Source: Ruegeria atlantica (GTDB lineage: Bacteria > Pseudomonadota > Alphaproteobacteria > Rhodobacterales > Rhodobacteraceae). From it: DNA of 43,752 nt. Position 1 is the stretch's first letter; every line of letters starts with the position of its first letter. The DNA is taken from assembly GCA_013032095.1 (NCBI GenBank), contig WQBJ01000030.1, positions 1 through 43,752 on the forward strand. The letters are read 5' to 3'. Positions 16,352 through 24,087 of this stretch are shown piece after piece. Under the pieces are notes generated by a model. It saw nothing but the letters and a program-made list of their open reading frames with translations. It did no database searches and was not told the origin of the DNA. The translations under genes were made by a program, and so were the position numbers.

Positions 16352-17515
16352 TCAGGCCTCGATGACCGGGATTTCCCAGTCCGCGACCGGTGCGGACAAC
16401 AGATCGGGCTCGCCTTCGGTGACGGCCCAGTTGTCCTCGGCATTGATGAAGCCCAGCTCGTTCGAGAAGTTCGGATTGCAGGCAAAGACGTTGCCCACCT
16501 CGAAGATGATATCTTCGAAAGCCGCAAGCGACGGATATTCGGTGGTCTCGATACCTACACCGTGGCCGACCCGGCCCACGCCCATGGTCTTGAGTCCACG
16601 TTCTTCCAGATATGTGTCAACAACGCGGATGACATCCGCAGGCTTATTGCCTGCAGTCAGCTGCATGTTGCAGTCATGACGCAGGCGCATCATCCAGTTG
16701 TAGAACTCTTTCAGATCTGCAGATGGCTCACCCACCGACGCGGTGCGGGCCAAGTCAGACCAGTAGCCCTTGTAGCTGACACCGACGTCAAAACCGAGCG
16801 TTTCACCCTTCTGAATAACTCGGTCAGTCGGCAGCAACACGATACCCTTATCATTCGCCCCCGACAGTACACACAGCAGCGAAATCTTCTCTGCTCCATT
16901 GGCAATCAGGTTCTGACGCAGGATCTGAGCGACTTCGTTTTCGGTCATGCCCGCGCGCACTTGGGTAAAGGTCTTCTTCTGTGCTTCGGCCGAGATGATA
17001 GAAGCGCGGCGCAAATATTCGATCTCCTGCGGAGATTTCACGTTGCGCACGGTCAGGATGATATCGGCGGCGTCGACAAACTCGGCCTGCAGCAAACCTT
17101 TCATGACCTCCTGCAGACCCAGATAAGAGATACCCAGATACTGCTCCCGACCCAATTCGCACCCAATGCGAGCCTTGGACAGACCAAGGTCTTTTAAAAC
17201 GCCGATGATGAATTCCGGGTGACCCATCAGGCCCCCAGTGGTGCGGATGTCAGTGATGAACGAGGTTTGCTCAACCTGTGCAACCTCGAACGGCATGGTG
17301 ATCAGCGTTGGATCGCCGTCTTTGGGGATGATGACCATGTACGAGCGAATCTTGTCTACCGCACACTGCTCGGAACGGTGACCTGAGTAGTACTGATAGT
17401 TCAGCCTCTCGGTGATCAGCATTGCATCAAGGTTCTTTTCAGCCATCAGCGCACGCGTTTTCGCATAGCGCTGTTCGAATTCCTCTTTGGAGAAGTCTGC
17501 GTATTGGGGTGCCAT
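16352..17515 (-). CDS. M24-family (creatinase/prolidase fold) hydrolase with altered metal site
   Basis: A pita-bread-fold hydrolase of 387 residues starting MAPQYADFSKEEFEQRY at the ATG at 17515. Of the five usual M24 metal ligands, D243 (GFDVGV), D254 (WSDLAR), H318 (VGHGVGIE) and E360 (NAEDNWAVT) are visible. The fourth, normally Glu in an EP motif, is N347 in FACNPNF. Ectoine hydrolase DoeA/EutD belongs to this family, but the N-terminal block characteristic of DoeA as I recall it is not seen here; this protein reads NYQYYSGHRSEQCAVDKIRSYM instead. It is the first gene of the nine-gene transport operon and divergent from the cyclodeaminase gene. It probably cleaves a C-N bond in the imported compound (inference). 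An Xaa-Pro peptidase or creatinase-like role is possible. Confidence 0.8.
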   Translation of the reverse strand: MAPQYADFSKEEFEQRYAKTRALMAEKNLDAMLITERLNYQYYSGHRSEQCAVDKIRSYMVIIPKDGDPTLITMPFEVAQVEQTSFITDIRTTGGLMGHPEFIIGVLKDLGLSKARIGCELGREQYLGISYLGLQEVMKGLLQAEFVDAADIILTVRNVKSPQEIEYLRRASIISAEAQKKTFTQVRAGMTENEVAQILRQNLIANGAEKISLLCVLSGANDKGIVLLPTDRVIQKGETLGFDVGVSYKGYWSDLARTASVGEPSADLKEFYNWMMRLRHDCNMQLTAGNKPADVIRVVDTYLEERGLKTMGVGRVGHGVGIETTEYPSLAAFEDIIFEVGNVFACNPNFSNELGFINAEDNWAVTEGEPDLLSAPVADWEIPVIEA

Positions 17516-17549
17516 GAGAGCCCTGTAATTCTGAGTTGACGTGAGGTGA

Positions 17550-17568
17550 ATACTAGATAATATATTAT
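17550..17568 (+). promoter_or_regulatory. 19-bp operator-like site B in the M24 / cyclodeaminase divergent promoter
   Basis: ATACTAGATAATATATTAT, containing the perfect 12-bp palindrome ATAATATATTAT (17557-17568). It differs from site A upstream of the aldehyde dehydrogenase at one base of 19. It lies 35-53 bases from the M24 start and 34 bases before the cyclodeaminase start, so a bound protein could silence both directions. The probable ligand-responsive factor is the GntR protein of the same island. Confidence 0.72.
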
Positions 17569-17601
17569 TTGACGCAAGACATTTCTTCAGGGAGCAGCAA
17601 A

Positions 17602-18531
17602 ATGAAGGTTTTCTCGGATGCGCAGGTAAAAGACGCTCTGCCTTGGAAGGAGTTGATTCTGCAGCTGCGCGACGCCTTCGCCAAAGGTGTGTCGCAACCT
17701 TTGCGTACTGCGCATACGATCCCGGTTCCCGGAGAACCGGACGCCTCATTTCTGGCCATGCCTGCATGGGAGGAAGGCGGCAAACTGGCCGTGAAGATTT
17801 TATTCATTGCGCCCGGTAATTCAGCGCGAAACCTGCCTGCGGTGAATGCGTCGGTGATAGTGTTCGATGCCGTAACGGGCCAAGCCGAAGCGGCCATGGA
17901 AGGCGGCGAACTGACCGCGCGCCGCACCGCTGCGACCTCAGCGCTGGCGGCGGAGCTGATGGCGAGAGAGAACGTAAAAAACCTGCTGATCGTCGGCGCA
18001 GGTACCATTGCAGGCAATCTGATTCCCGCCCACCGAGCCGTGCGCGACTATAATTCGGTGCAAATCTGGGCGCGCCGCCCGGAACAAGCTCAGGCACTGG
18101 CTGCGCAGTTCGACGACTGCGTGACCGCAATCACGGATTTGGACACCGCCGTAGCGCAGGCCGATGTAATCGCAGCAGCCACCATCACCAACGATCCGCT
18201 GATCAAGGGGGCGCTGCTGAAAGACGGCGCGCATCTGGATCTGGTCGGTGGATTTACCACTGAAATGCGCGAGGCGGACAACGAAGCCCTGGAACGCGCC
18301 TCAGGAGGCATCATTGTCGATACATATGATGGCGCCATGGCCGAGGCCGGCGATATCACTCAGCCGTTGGCCGAGGGCGTGATCGCCCGCGATGACATTG
18401 CCGGCGACATGGCCGAGCTTTGCCGTGGTGAGGCACAGCCGCGCAAATCCGACACTCAAATCACCGTTTTCAAATCCGTGGGGGCCGCCATCGAAGATTT
18501 CGTAGCCGCCCGCATGACCGCTGCATCCTGA
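17602..18531 (+). CDS. Ornithine cyclodeaminase / mu-crystallin family protein (EutC-like)
   Basis: An NAD(P)-binding protein of 309 residues. Members include ornithine cyclodeaminase, alanine and N-methylamino-acid dehydrogenases, ketimine reductases and EutC of ectoine clusters. The conserved early block is LAVKILFIAPGNSARNLPAVNASVIVFDAVTGQAEAAMEGGELTARRTAATSALAAELMA (about residues 62-121), followed by the Rossmann motif LLIVGAGTIAGNLIPAH. The ATG at 17602 (MKVFSDAQVK) has GGGAG eight to nine bases upstream; the reading frame opens earlier but overlaps the promoter. It is first in a plus-strand unit with the aminotransferase and deacylase. Its exact reaction cannot be fixed from sequence. 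Confidence 0.82.
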   Translation: MKVFSDAQVKDALPWKELILQLRDAFAKGVSQPLRTAHTIPVPGEPDASFLAMPAWEEGGKLAVKILFIAPGNSARNLPAVNASVIVFDAVTGQAEAAMEGGELTARRTAATSALAAELMARENVKNLLIVGAGTIAGNLIPAHRAVRDYNSVQIWARRPEQAQALAAQFDDCVTAITDLDTAVAQADVIAAATITNDPLIKGALLKDGAHLDLVGGFTTEMREADNEALERASGGIIVDTYDGAMAEAGDITQPLAEGVIARDDIAGDMAELCRGEAQPRKSDTQITVFKSVGAAIEDFVAARMTAAS

Positions 18532-18549
18532 AACCTGACTGGAAAGATA

Positions 18550-19734
18550 ATGACTGAGTTCAGATTCGCACGCCGTTCCGCCATTCTAGGCAAATCGGTC
18601 TTCGATCATACACCGGGTACGATCGCGCTTAATTCCGGCGCAGCGTATCCGCCTTGCCTGCCCGATGTGGTACGTGAGGCGACAGAGGCAGTAGGCCCGC
18701 TTCGCGAAGAGGCCATGCAATATGCGCCGCTGATGGGCTTGGACGACCTGCGGGACGAAATCTGCAAATTCGTGGCCGAAGACGGCATTAAGGCCAAACG
18801 CGAGAACGTGCTGGTCACTTATGGGTCAAAAAGCGCTTTCGATCTGGCTCTTCGCACGTTTTGTGAAGCCGGAGACTCGGTGATTGTCACCCGCCCCACC
18901 TACATGACCGCCGTGCACATCATGCGCACCCACAACGTGCGCTTCATCGACATCGGTCAGGACGACGAAGGGTTCTGCGCCGACGAGCTGGAACACAAAC
19001 TGGAAAACATGGAAAACAACGCCGAGCAGATGCCCAAACTGCTGTTCGACGTACCGGATTTCCACAACCCGACCGGTGTCACGACCTCGTTGGCGCGCCG
19101 AAAAAAGATGCTGGAACTGGCACAACGGTTCAACTTCGTTATCTGCGAGGACGATCCCTATCGCCGTATCCGATTTGAAGGGAAGGTGATCCCCTCGATC
19201 AAGTCGATGGACACTACCGGACATGTGATCAGCCTGGGCACGGTGTCCAAGATTTTGGCCCCGGGTCTGCGTGTGGGCTGGGCCATCGGTGATGCAGGAG
19301 TGATCCGCCGCATGGCGATGCAAAAAGCTGATGGCGGCTCGAACGCCTTTGCCCAGCGGATTGTCGTGCAACTGATGAAGTCGAACAAGATGGCGCATCA
19401 CATCGACGAGATGATCTATCAGATGCGCATTCACCGTGACGCAATGATCGACGCATTCGCCGAACACCTGCCCGAGGCGAAAATCCGTGCACCGCAAGGT
19501 GGCTATTTCCTATGGGCGGAGCTTCCAAAAGGCACCGACGCCGAGAAGCTGGTGGAGTTGGGTATCGCCGAAGGGGTCGAAGTCTCTTCGGGTCGCCTGA
19601 GTTTCCCCACTGAGGATCCGGGAAATTTCATTCGCATGGCCTACAGCTTCATCACCGAAGACCAAATTCGTGAAGGTATCGCCAAACTTGGCGTCGCCTG
19701 GCGCAAACTCCAAACCCAAGCACAAGCGGCATAA
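18550..19734 (+). CDS. Class I/II PLP-dependent aminotransferase
   Basis: A fold-type I aminotransferase, 394 residues, resembling 2-aminoadipate/MocR-type enzymes. Cofactor residues are visible: N173 in FHNPTG, D201-D202 and Y204 (CEDDPYRR), K234 as Schiff-base lysine in GTVSKILAPGLRVGW, with R241 as phosphate or carboxylate contact. It follows the EutC-like gene by 18 bases and precedes the deacylase by 16. In ectoine catabolism the aminotransferase converts 2,4-diaminobutyrate to aspartate semialdehyde. Here the same logic would pass an amino aldehyde to the co-regulated dehydrogenase (inference). Confidence 0.88.
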   Translation: MTEFRFARRSAILGKSVFDHTPGTIALNSGAAYPPCLPDVVREATEAVGPLREEAMQYAPLMGLDDLRDEICKFVAEDGIKAKRENVLVTYGSKSAFDLALRTFCEAGDSVIVTRPTYMTAVHIMRTHNVRFIDIGQDDEGFCADELEHKLENMENNAEQMPKLLFDVPDFHNPTGVTTSLARRKKMLELAQRFNFVICEDDPYRRIRFEGKVIPSIKSMDTTGHVISLGTVSKILAPGLRVGWAIGDAGVIRRMAMQKADGGSNAFAQRIVVQLMKSNKMAHHIDEMIYQMRIHRDAMIDAFAEHLPEAKIRAPQGGYFLWAELPKGTDAEKLVELGIAEGVEVSSGRLSFPTEDPGNFIRMAYSFITEDQIREGIAKLGVAWRKLQTQAQAA

Positions 19735-19750
19735 GTAGAAGGAACACCCA

Positions 19751-20776
19751 ATGCCCTGCCCCAAAGTAAGCCTCGCCCCTTCCTGCGAGATTGATCTGGA
19801 TGCCGAAGGCAAACAGCACGGCTACGTACGCATCCAGTTCAGCTCGGACCGGTCCGCCTATGGTTGGCTGCCAATGCCGATCATGTCGATCAAGAATGGC
19901 GACGGCCCGGTCGCCGTTGTGATCGGTGCCAACCATGGTGACGAATACGAAGGTGTCTCGATCACCAACGGTCTGTATCAGGAGCTGGAACCCAGCGACA
20001 TCAAAGGTCAGATCATCTTTCTGCCCGCCGCCAACGCCCCGGCCTTCTATGCCGGTCGCCGCACCTCGCCGCTGGACTGGACAGGCGAAGCCAACCTGAA
20101 CCGGGTGTTCCCGGGCAACCAGTACGGCTCTCCGACCGAGATGATCGCGTGGTATATCACCAACCATATCGTGCCGCGGGGCGATGCATTCTTTGACCTG
20201 CATTCTGCTGGCAAGTCTATCGACCATCACCCCTCGGTGAAGATCCGTCTGATGAATGACGAAGCCAAAGATGCGATGCAGATGAAGTTCCTGGAACTGT
20301 TTGGCGCGCCTCTGGGAATCGTCGGTGATCGGGTCCACGAAACGACCCTGTCGGGTGAAATCTTGCCGCTGGACAAAATCTACTTGTCGACCGAGCTGGG
20401 CGGCGCGGGCAAAATCCGCCCCTGGATTCGCGACTTTGCGTGGAACGGCATGAAACGCTGCCTGCGCGAGCTGGGCGTTCTGCAAACCGATGAAGTGCTG
20501 CCCGAGCCCGAACACAAGGTAACTCTAAAAGCGATGCAGACCGGCGATCACTACATCTTCGCCCGCAAGGATGGAATGTTCGAACCGCGCGTGAATCTGG
20601 GCGACGTCGTCGAGGACGGTCAGTTTGCGGGCTACATCTGGAACTTGAAGGAACCTTGGGAAAAACCTGAGGAATTGTACTTCAACAAAGGTGGCGTCGT
20701 ATTCTGCAAACGCACCCCGGCGCTGTGCGAGATCGGCGACACGCTGTTCTTCACACTCAGCGATTATGAAGGATAA
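19751..20776 (+). CDS. Zinc-dependent N-acyl-amino-acid deacylase (DoeB/EutE-like, aspartoacylase superfamily)
   Basis: A hydrolase of the succinylglutamate desuccinylase/aspartoacylase superfamily, 341 residues, the usual DoeB length. Zinc ligands are H62 and E65 in ANHGDEYEG and H151 in FFDLHSAGK; the likely catalytic glutamate is E215 in STELGGAG. Substrate-contact residues RRTSP and NLNRVFPG are also conserved. DoeB removes the acetyl group from N-alpha-acetyl-diaminobutyrate; this protein shares the motifs but has diverged elsewhere, so the substrate is probably a related N-acyl amino acid. Its TAA overlaps the start of the next gene. Confidence 0.86.
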   Translation: MPCPKVSLAPSCEIDLDAEGKQHGYVRIQFSSDRSAYGWLPMPIMSIKNGDGPVAVVIGANHGDEYEGVSITNGLYQELEPSDIKGQIIFLPAANAPAFYAGRRTSPLDWTGEANLNRVFPGNQYGSPTEMIAWYITNHIVPRGDAFFDLHSAGKSIDHHPSVKIRLMNDEAKDAMQMKFLELFGAPLGIVGDRVHETTLSGEILPLDKIYLSTELGGAGKIRPWIRDFAWNGMKRCLRELGVLQTDEVLPEPEHKVTLKAMQTGDHYIFARKDGMFEPRVNLGDVVEDGQFAGYIWNLKEPWEKPEELYFNKGGVVFCKRTPALCEIGDTLFFTLSDYEG

Positions 20777-21830
20777 CACCTTCGAAGACCCCAAGGCACG
20801 GCACCCCTCTCCCCACTCGCCATGCCTTACCCGGCGCGCAGCCTCGCTGCGCGCCTATAACTCCGACACGGGAATCGTGGCTTCGTCCAACTCGAAGAAG
20901 TTTCTTTTCCTTTTGATGCCAGGCGCTTCGATGCTGAGTTTTAGCGCGGCGGTTGAGCCACTTCGCATGGCAAACAAGTTGTGTATGCGCTCGATTTATT
21001 CTTGGCAGACAGTCTCTCTGGATGGAAAGCCAGCGCAGTTTTCAAACGGCATGACCATGGCCGTCGACGCTTCGAGCCAACGTATGAGCACTGCGGATTT
21101 TGCGTTCGTTGTAGCAGGGTCCGAGCTGAGCGCAGAGCAGGAGAAACCTGCCGCGCGGTGGCTGTACAATCGCTATCGCTCTGGAGCGCGTGTTGGGTCA
21201 TTGGGCGGTGGGGCACATATCCTTGCACGCTCTGGCCTTCTGGATGACCGCGTCTTTACCCTGCATTGGGAAGATCAGCCGGGATTTCGCGAACGCTATC
21301 CATTTTTGGATCCCGAAGATCGCCTCTTTTGCGCGGACACCAAAATCATTACCTGCGGTGGCGGCATGGCGGCGGCCGACTTAATTATGCATTTGGTCGC
21401 TGCCGATTTTGGCCGTGACTTTGCTGTCTCCATCTCTGAAATGTGCGTACATTTCTGTCTGCGCCAAGGTGAAGAGCGGCCACAAAGCTCAATGTCGACG
21501 ATCCTTGGCTCTCGCAACCCGCACTTGATTGCCGCTGCTCAAGTGATGTCTGCCAATCTGGAAAACGTTTTGTCCATGGACATGGTTGCGCAAAAATCCT
21601 GCGTGTCCCGCCGGCAGTTGGAGCGATTGTTTAAGACCTACACCGGCAAATCACCGGCGGGTTTCTATCGAGATCTGCGGCTCGAACGCGGCCGCCAATT
21701 GTTACGCGACACTGACTACAAGATTATCGAAATATCAGTGGCTTGCGGGTTTTCCAGCCCGACATCCTTTTCACGCAGCTTTCGCAAGAAGTTTGGTTTT
21801 TGCCCAAATCGTACCGAGAGGCCCCAATGA
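20766..21830 (+). CDS. GlxA-family transcriptional regulator (DJ-1/PfpI domain plus AraC HTH)
   Basis: A two-domain regulator of 354 residues from the ATG at 20766, which overlaps the deacylase stop by 11 bases. The N-terminal DJ-1/PfpI-like domain starts FLFLLMPGASMLSFSAAVEPLRMAN and has GGGAHILARSGLLDDRVFTLHW in place of a nucleophile elbow, with no cysteine there. The C-terminal AraC domain reads MVAQKSCVSRRQLERLFKTYTGKSPAGFYRDLRLERGRQLL...ISVACGFSSPTSFSRSFRKKFG. Relatives control breakdown of carnitine, glycine betaine, sarcosine or arginine, which fits a nitrogenous osmolyte regulon. A GTG near 20877 is an alternative start. Confidence 0.85.
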   Translation: MKDNTFEDPKARHPSPHSPCLTRRAASLRAYNSDTGIVASSNSKKFLFLLMPGASMLSFSAAVEPLRMANKLCMRSIYSWQTVSLDGKPAQFSNGMTMAVDASSQRMSTADFAFVVAGSELSAEQEKPAARWLYNRYRSGARVGSLGGGAHILARSGLLDDRVFTLHWEDQPGFRERYPFLDPEDRLFCADTKIITCGGGMAAADLIMHLVAADFGRDFAVSISEMCVHFCLRQGEERPQSSMSTILGSRNPHLIAAAQVMSANLENVLSMDMVAQKSCVSRRQLERLFKTYTGKSPAGFYRDLRLERGRQLLRDTDYKIIEISVACGFSSPTSFSRSFRKKFGFCPNRTERPQ

Positions 21831-22369
21831 ACACTCGGAACTTTACAGCAGCCACCCGGATTAAGAACATACCCAATAAGGCCGTCGCAATAGACACTCG
21901 CCTTTTTCTCGCTGACAAAAGCTTCGACGATTGGAACGGCCTTCTCGATCTTTTGCGCGAGACGTTTTCTCAGAACATCGGAAGAATTGACCCGCCCAGC
22001 ACGGTTTTTGAATGCACAACGCAGGACCTTCAGAACCGATCCCATCAAGAACTGCTTCTACTGGCGTATAACGATCTCGATCTGGTTGGCTGCCTCTTTA
22101 TGCGTCCTGGTGAAGAAGACCTCTTTCTAGGCCGGTTCGCCATTGTGCCACAAATGCAAGGAATGGGACTCGCCCGCTGCATGATAGCAAAAGCCGAGCA
22201 GGTCGCGACCCGGTCAGGGCTGAGGGTCTTGGCTCTTGAAACGCGCATTGAGTTGCTGACAAACCAAAGGAAATTTAAAGCGTTAGGATTTGAAATCGTT
22301 GGTGGTCGCGCTCATCCCGGTTTCGACCGGATCACTACGTTAAGATTGCAAAAAAGAATAGAAAAATAA
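21827..22369 (+). CDS. GNAT-family N-acetyltransferase
   Basis: A 180-residue acetyl-CoA-dependent acyltransferase. Motif A is seen in LFLGRFAIVPQMQGMGLARCMIAKAEQVA (about residues 102-130), followed by a typical beta-4/beta-5 region ending KALGFEIVGG. The ATG at 21827 overlaps the TGA of the regulator gene (ATGA), so the two are co-translated. It could acetylate the substrate or an amine intermediate. With a deacylase in the same unit, an acylated compound or inducer is a reasonable thought, but no substrate can be read from the sequence. Confidence 0.8.
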   Translation: MNTRNFTAATRIKNIPNKAVAIDTRLFLADKSFDDWNGLLDLLRETFSQNIGRIDPPSTVFECTTQDLQNRSHQELLLLAYNDLDLVGCLFMRPGEEDLFLGRFAIVPQMQGMGLARCMIAKAEQVATRSGLRVLALETRIELLTNQRKFKALGFEIVGGRAHPGFDRITTLRLQKRIEK

Positions 22370-22426
22370 CCGAGAGTGTCAAAATAGACGGCGTTCTTCG
22401 ACCTTGAATTGGTGAAACGCCAGATG

Positions 22427-22506
22427 AGGCAAACGATCAGGTCGAAGTTTCTGAACTACATGATCAAGCAGGATCACCGACTAATCACACCGCACGTGCG
22501 GCTCCG
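22427..22506 (+). pseudogene. Relic of an IS6-type transposase
   Basis: In the gap after the GNAT gene, a short frame reads IRSKFLNYMIKQDHRLIT. This corresponds to the block around VKIPNNLVEQDHRLIK in the better-preserved transposase at 37234-37723. Only this block is recognisable. The rest of the 22370-22612 gap shows no gene. Confidence 0.5.
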
Positions 22507-22612
22507 TGCGATGTCAAATCTTTCGAATCTGCTTCCGCCTACTTGGAAGGCGCCGACGTTGGGAACATGTCCAAAAACGTCGATGCACCAACGCAAGCAA
22601 ATCCCGTCGAAC

Positions 22613-22957
22613 TCAATCACAGGCGGACGTCACAATCATCTCTACCTTCAGCACGTCGCGCGCCAGTTTGGCTTCGCCGCACGCACGAGACGGCGCATGC
22701 CCTTCAGGCACCCAGGCGTCCCAGACCGCGTTCATTTCGGCAAAATCCGCCATGTCAGCCAGCCAGATCACACATTGCAATATCCGGGTTTTGTCGCTGC
22801 CTGCCTTGGCCAGAAGATCCTCGACCTTGGCAAGAATTTCGCGCGTCTGGTCTGCAACTGTGGCAGCGTCCGAGGTCTGGCCGCACAGATAGGCAACACC
22901 ATTATGCTTAACGATCTTGCTCATGCGTTTACCGGTTTCGATACGGGTGATTGTCAT
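22613..22957 (-). CDS. ridA: RidA-family enamine/imine deaminase
   Basis: A small protein of 114 residues (trimer in the family) that hydrolyses reactive enamines and imines to ketoacids. The start MTITRIETGKRMSKIVKHNG at 22957 has GGAGAG upstream. The substrate-binding arginine is in the C-terminal PSRACGEAKLA, and VAYLCGQTSDA is the typical N-terminal core. It is the last gene of the amine-oxidising operon, 14 bases after the FAD oxidoreductase, which is where a RidA protein would clear imines formed by amino-acid oxidation (inference from family chemistry). Confidence 0.85.
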   Translation of the reverse strand: MTITRIETGKRMSKIVKHNGVAYLCGQTSDAATVADQTREILAKVEDLLAKAGSDKTRILQCVIWLADMADFAEMNAVWDAWVPEGHAPSRACGEAKLARDVLKVEMIVTSACD

Positions 22958-22971
22958 GTCGGGACTCTCCA

Positions 22972-24087
22972 TTATAGGACCTTGCGGTCAAATCGGTCGA
23001 TGCGGAAGGGCGATAGATTGAAACGGCATTGTCCGCCAATCACCAAATCCGCCAGAACCTGCCCTACAACAGGGCCCATCTGAAAGCCGTGCGCGGAAAA
23101 CCCGAATGCGTGGAATGCGCGCGGAGCATTCACAGCGGGCCCTATCACAGGCAGGTTGTCCGGCATATAAGCTTCCAGTCCGGCCCACATCCGGTTGATG
23201 CTGGCTTTACACATGATCGGAAAGAACTCGGCCGTTGTGCGGCAGGCAGCGGCAAGTTTGGCGTAGTCCAGCCGTGTCCGGTTGTTGGCACGATCAGCAA
23301 AACCCTTGGCCCCGCCGCCAATCAGAACCGTGCCATTCTCGAACTGCTTGAAACTGAGCTGGCGGCTGACCGCCCCCACAACCGGCTTTGCGAAATGCGG
23401 CATCCGGGCGGTGATCATCAGCATCGGCGCAGCATGGCTGAGGGGGACATTGTCCCCGATCATCAACGCGATTCGATCGGCCCAGGCGCCGGCGCAATTG
23501 ACGACGGTTTCGGCCTCGTATCTGCGCTGAGAGCCCTGCGCCAACCATGTGTCCCCGACGCGCCGGAGGCTCAGCACCTCTTCGCTTTCAATCACCTGCG
23601 CGCCCATTCTTTCTGCTGCCAGGCGAAACGCGGAGGTTGCTTTGTAGGGAATGGCATAGCCGTCGAGATCTGAGATTACACCGCCAACGCAATTGGAACT
23701 CACATAGGGCAACCGGTCTCTTAGTTCGTCCCGATCGATGATCCGCTCATGCGTAAACCCGGCGTCGTGCATCTTGATTTCACGGGCGCGCAAGGTCGCC
23801 AAATCAACCTCATCCGCAGCGATGTTGATCAGGGTCTGGCGTCTAAAGCCCGTGTCGTGGCCCAACTCTTCATCCAGGGTCTGCCACAGCTCCATCGAGG
23901 CCTTAGAAAGCGGCAACTCGGCCATGTCGCGGCCCAACAGACGAACGCCGCCCGCATTGACACCCGACGCATGGCGTCCAGAATAGTCCTTTTCAACCAC
24001 GATCACAGAAGCGCCCTTGCGAGCCAAATGGTAGGCGGTTGCGCAGCCTTGAATGCCGCCGCCAACAATCAGAACATCCGCCTTCAT
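22972..24087 (-). CDS. FAD-dependent amino-acid/opine oxidase, DAO-type catalytic subunit
   Basis: A D-amino-acid-oxidase-family flavoprotein, 371 residues, like OoxB/NoxB, HcnC and the beta subunit of D-hydroxyproline dehydrogenase. The FAD motif VLIVGGGIQGCATAYHLARKG (residues 5-25) opens it; VNCAGAWADRIA and the C-terminal NLPVIGPAV...AFGFSAHGFQMGPVVGQVLADLV close the flavin site. It overlaps the next upstream gene by four bases (ATGA). Together with the two following proteins it should form a membrane-linked or electron-transferring dehydrogenase that oxidises a secondary amine or D-amino acid to an imine. Confidence 0.86.
   Translation of the reverse strand: MKADVLIVGGGIQGCATAYHLARKGASVIVVEKDYSGRHASGVNAGGVRLLGRDMAELPLSKASMELWQTLDEELGHDTGFRRQTLINIAADEVDLATLRAREIKMHDAGFTHERIIDRDELRDRLPYVSSNCVGGVISDLDGYAIPYKATSAFRLAAERMGAQVIESEEVLSLRRVGDTWLAQGSQRRYEAETVVNCAGAWADRIALMIGDNVPLSHAAPMLMITARMPHFAKPVVGAVSRQLSFKQFENGTVLIGGGAKGFADRANNRTRLDYAKLAAACRTTAEFFPIMCKASINRMWAGLEAYMPDNLPVIGPAVNAPRAFHAFGFSAHGFQMGPVVGQVLADLVIGGQCRFNLSPFRIDRFDRKVL

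Noticed and set aside
17516..17767. N-terminal extension of the M24 gene to 17767
   Set aside because: The extension would cross the divergent promoter, the operator and the start of the cyclodeaminase gene; family similarity begins at MAPQYADFSK.
16352..20776. Reading the island simply as a canonical ectoine degradation cluster
   Set aside because: The M24 protein lacks the N-terminal pattern I associate with DoeA and has a changed metal ligand, no EutB is present, and a GMC oxidoreductase is added. The likeness is at family level only.
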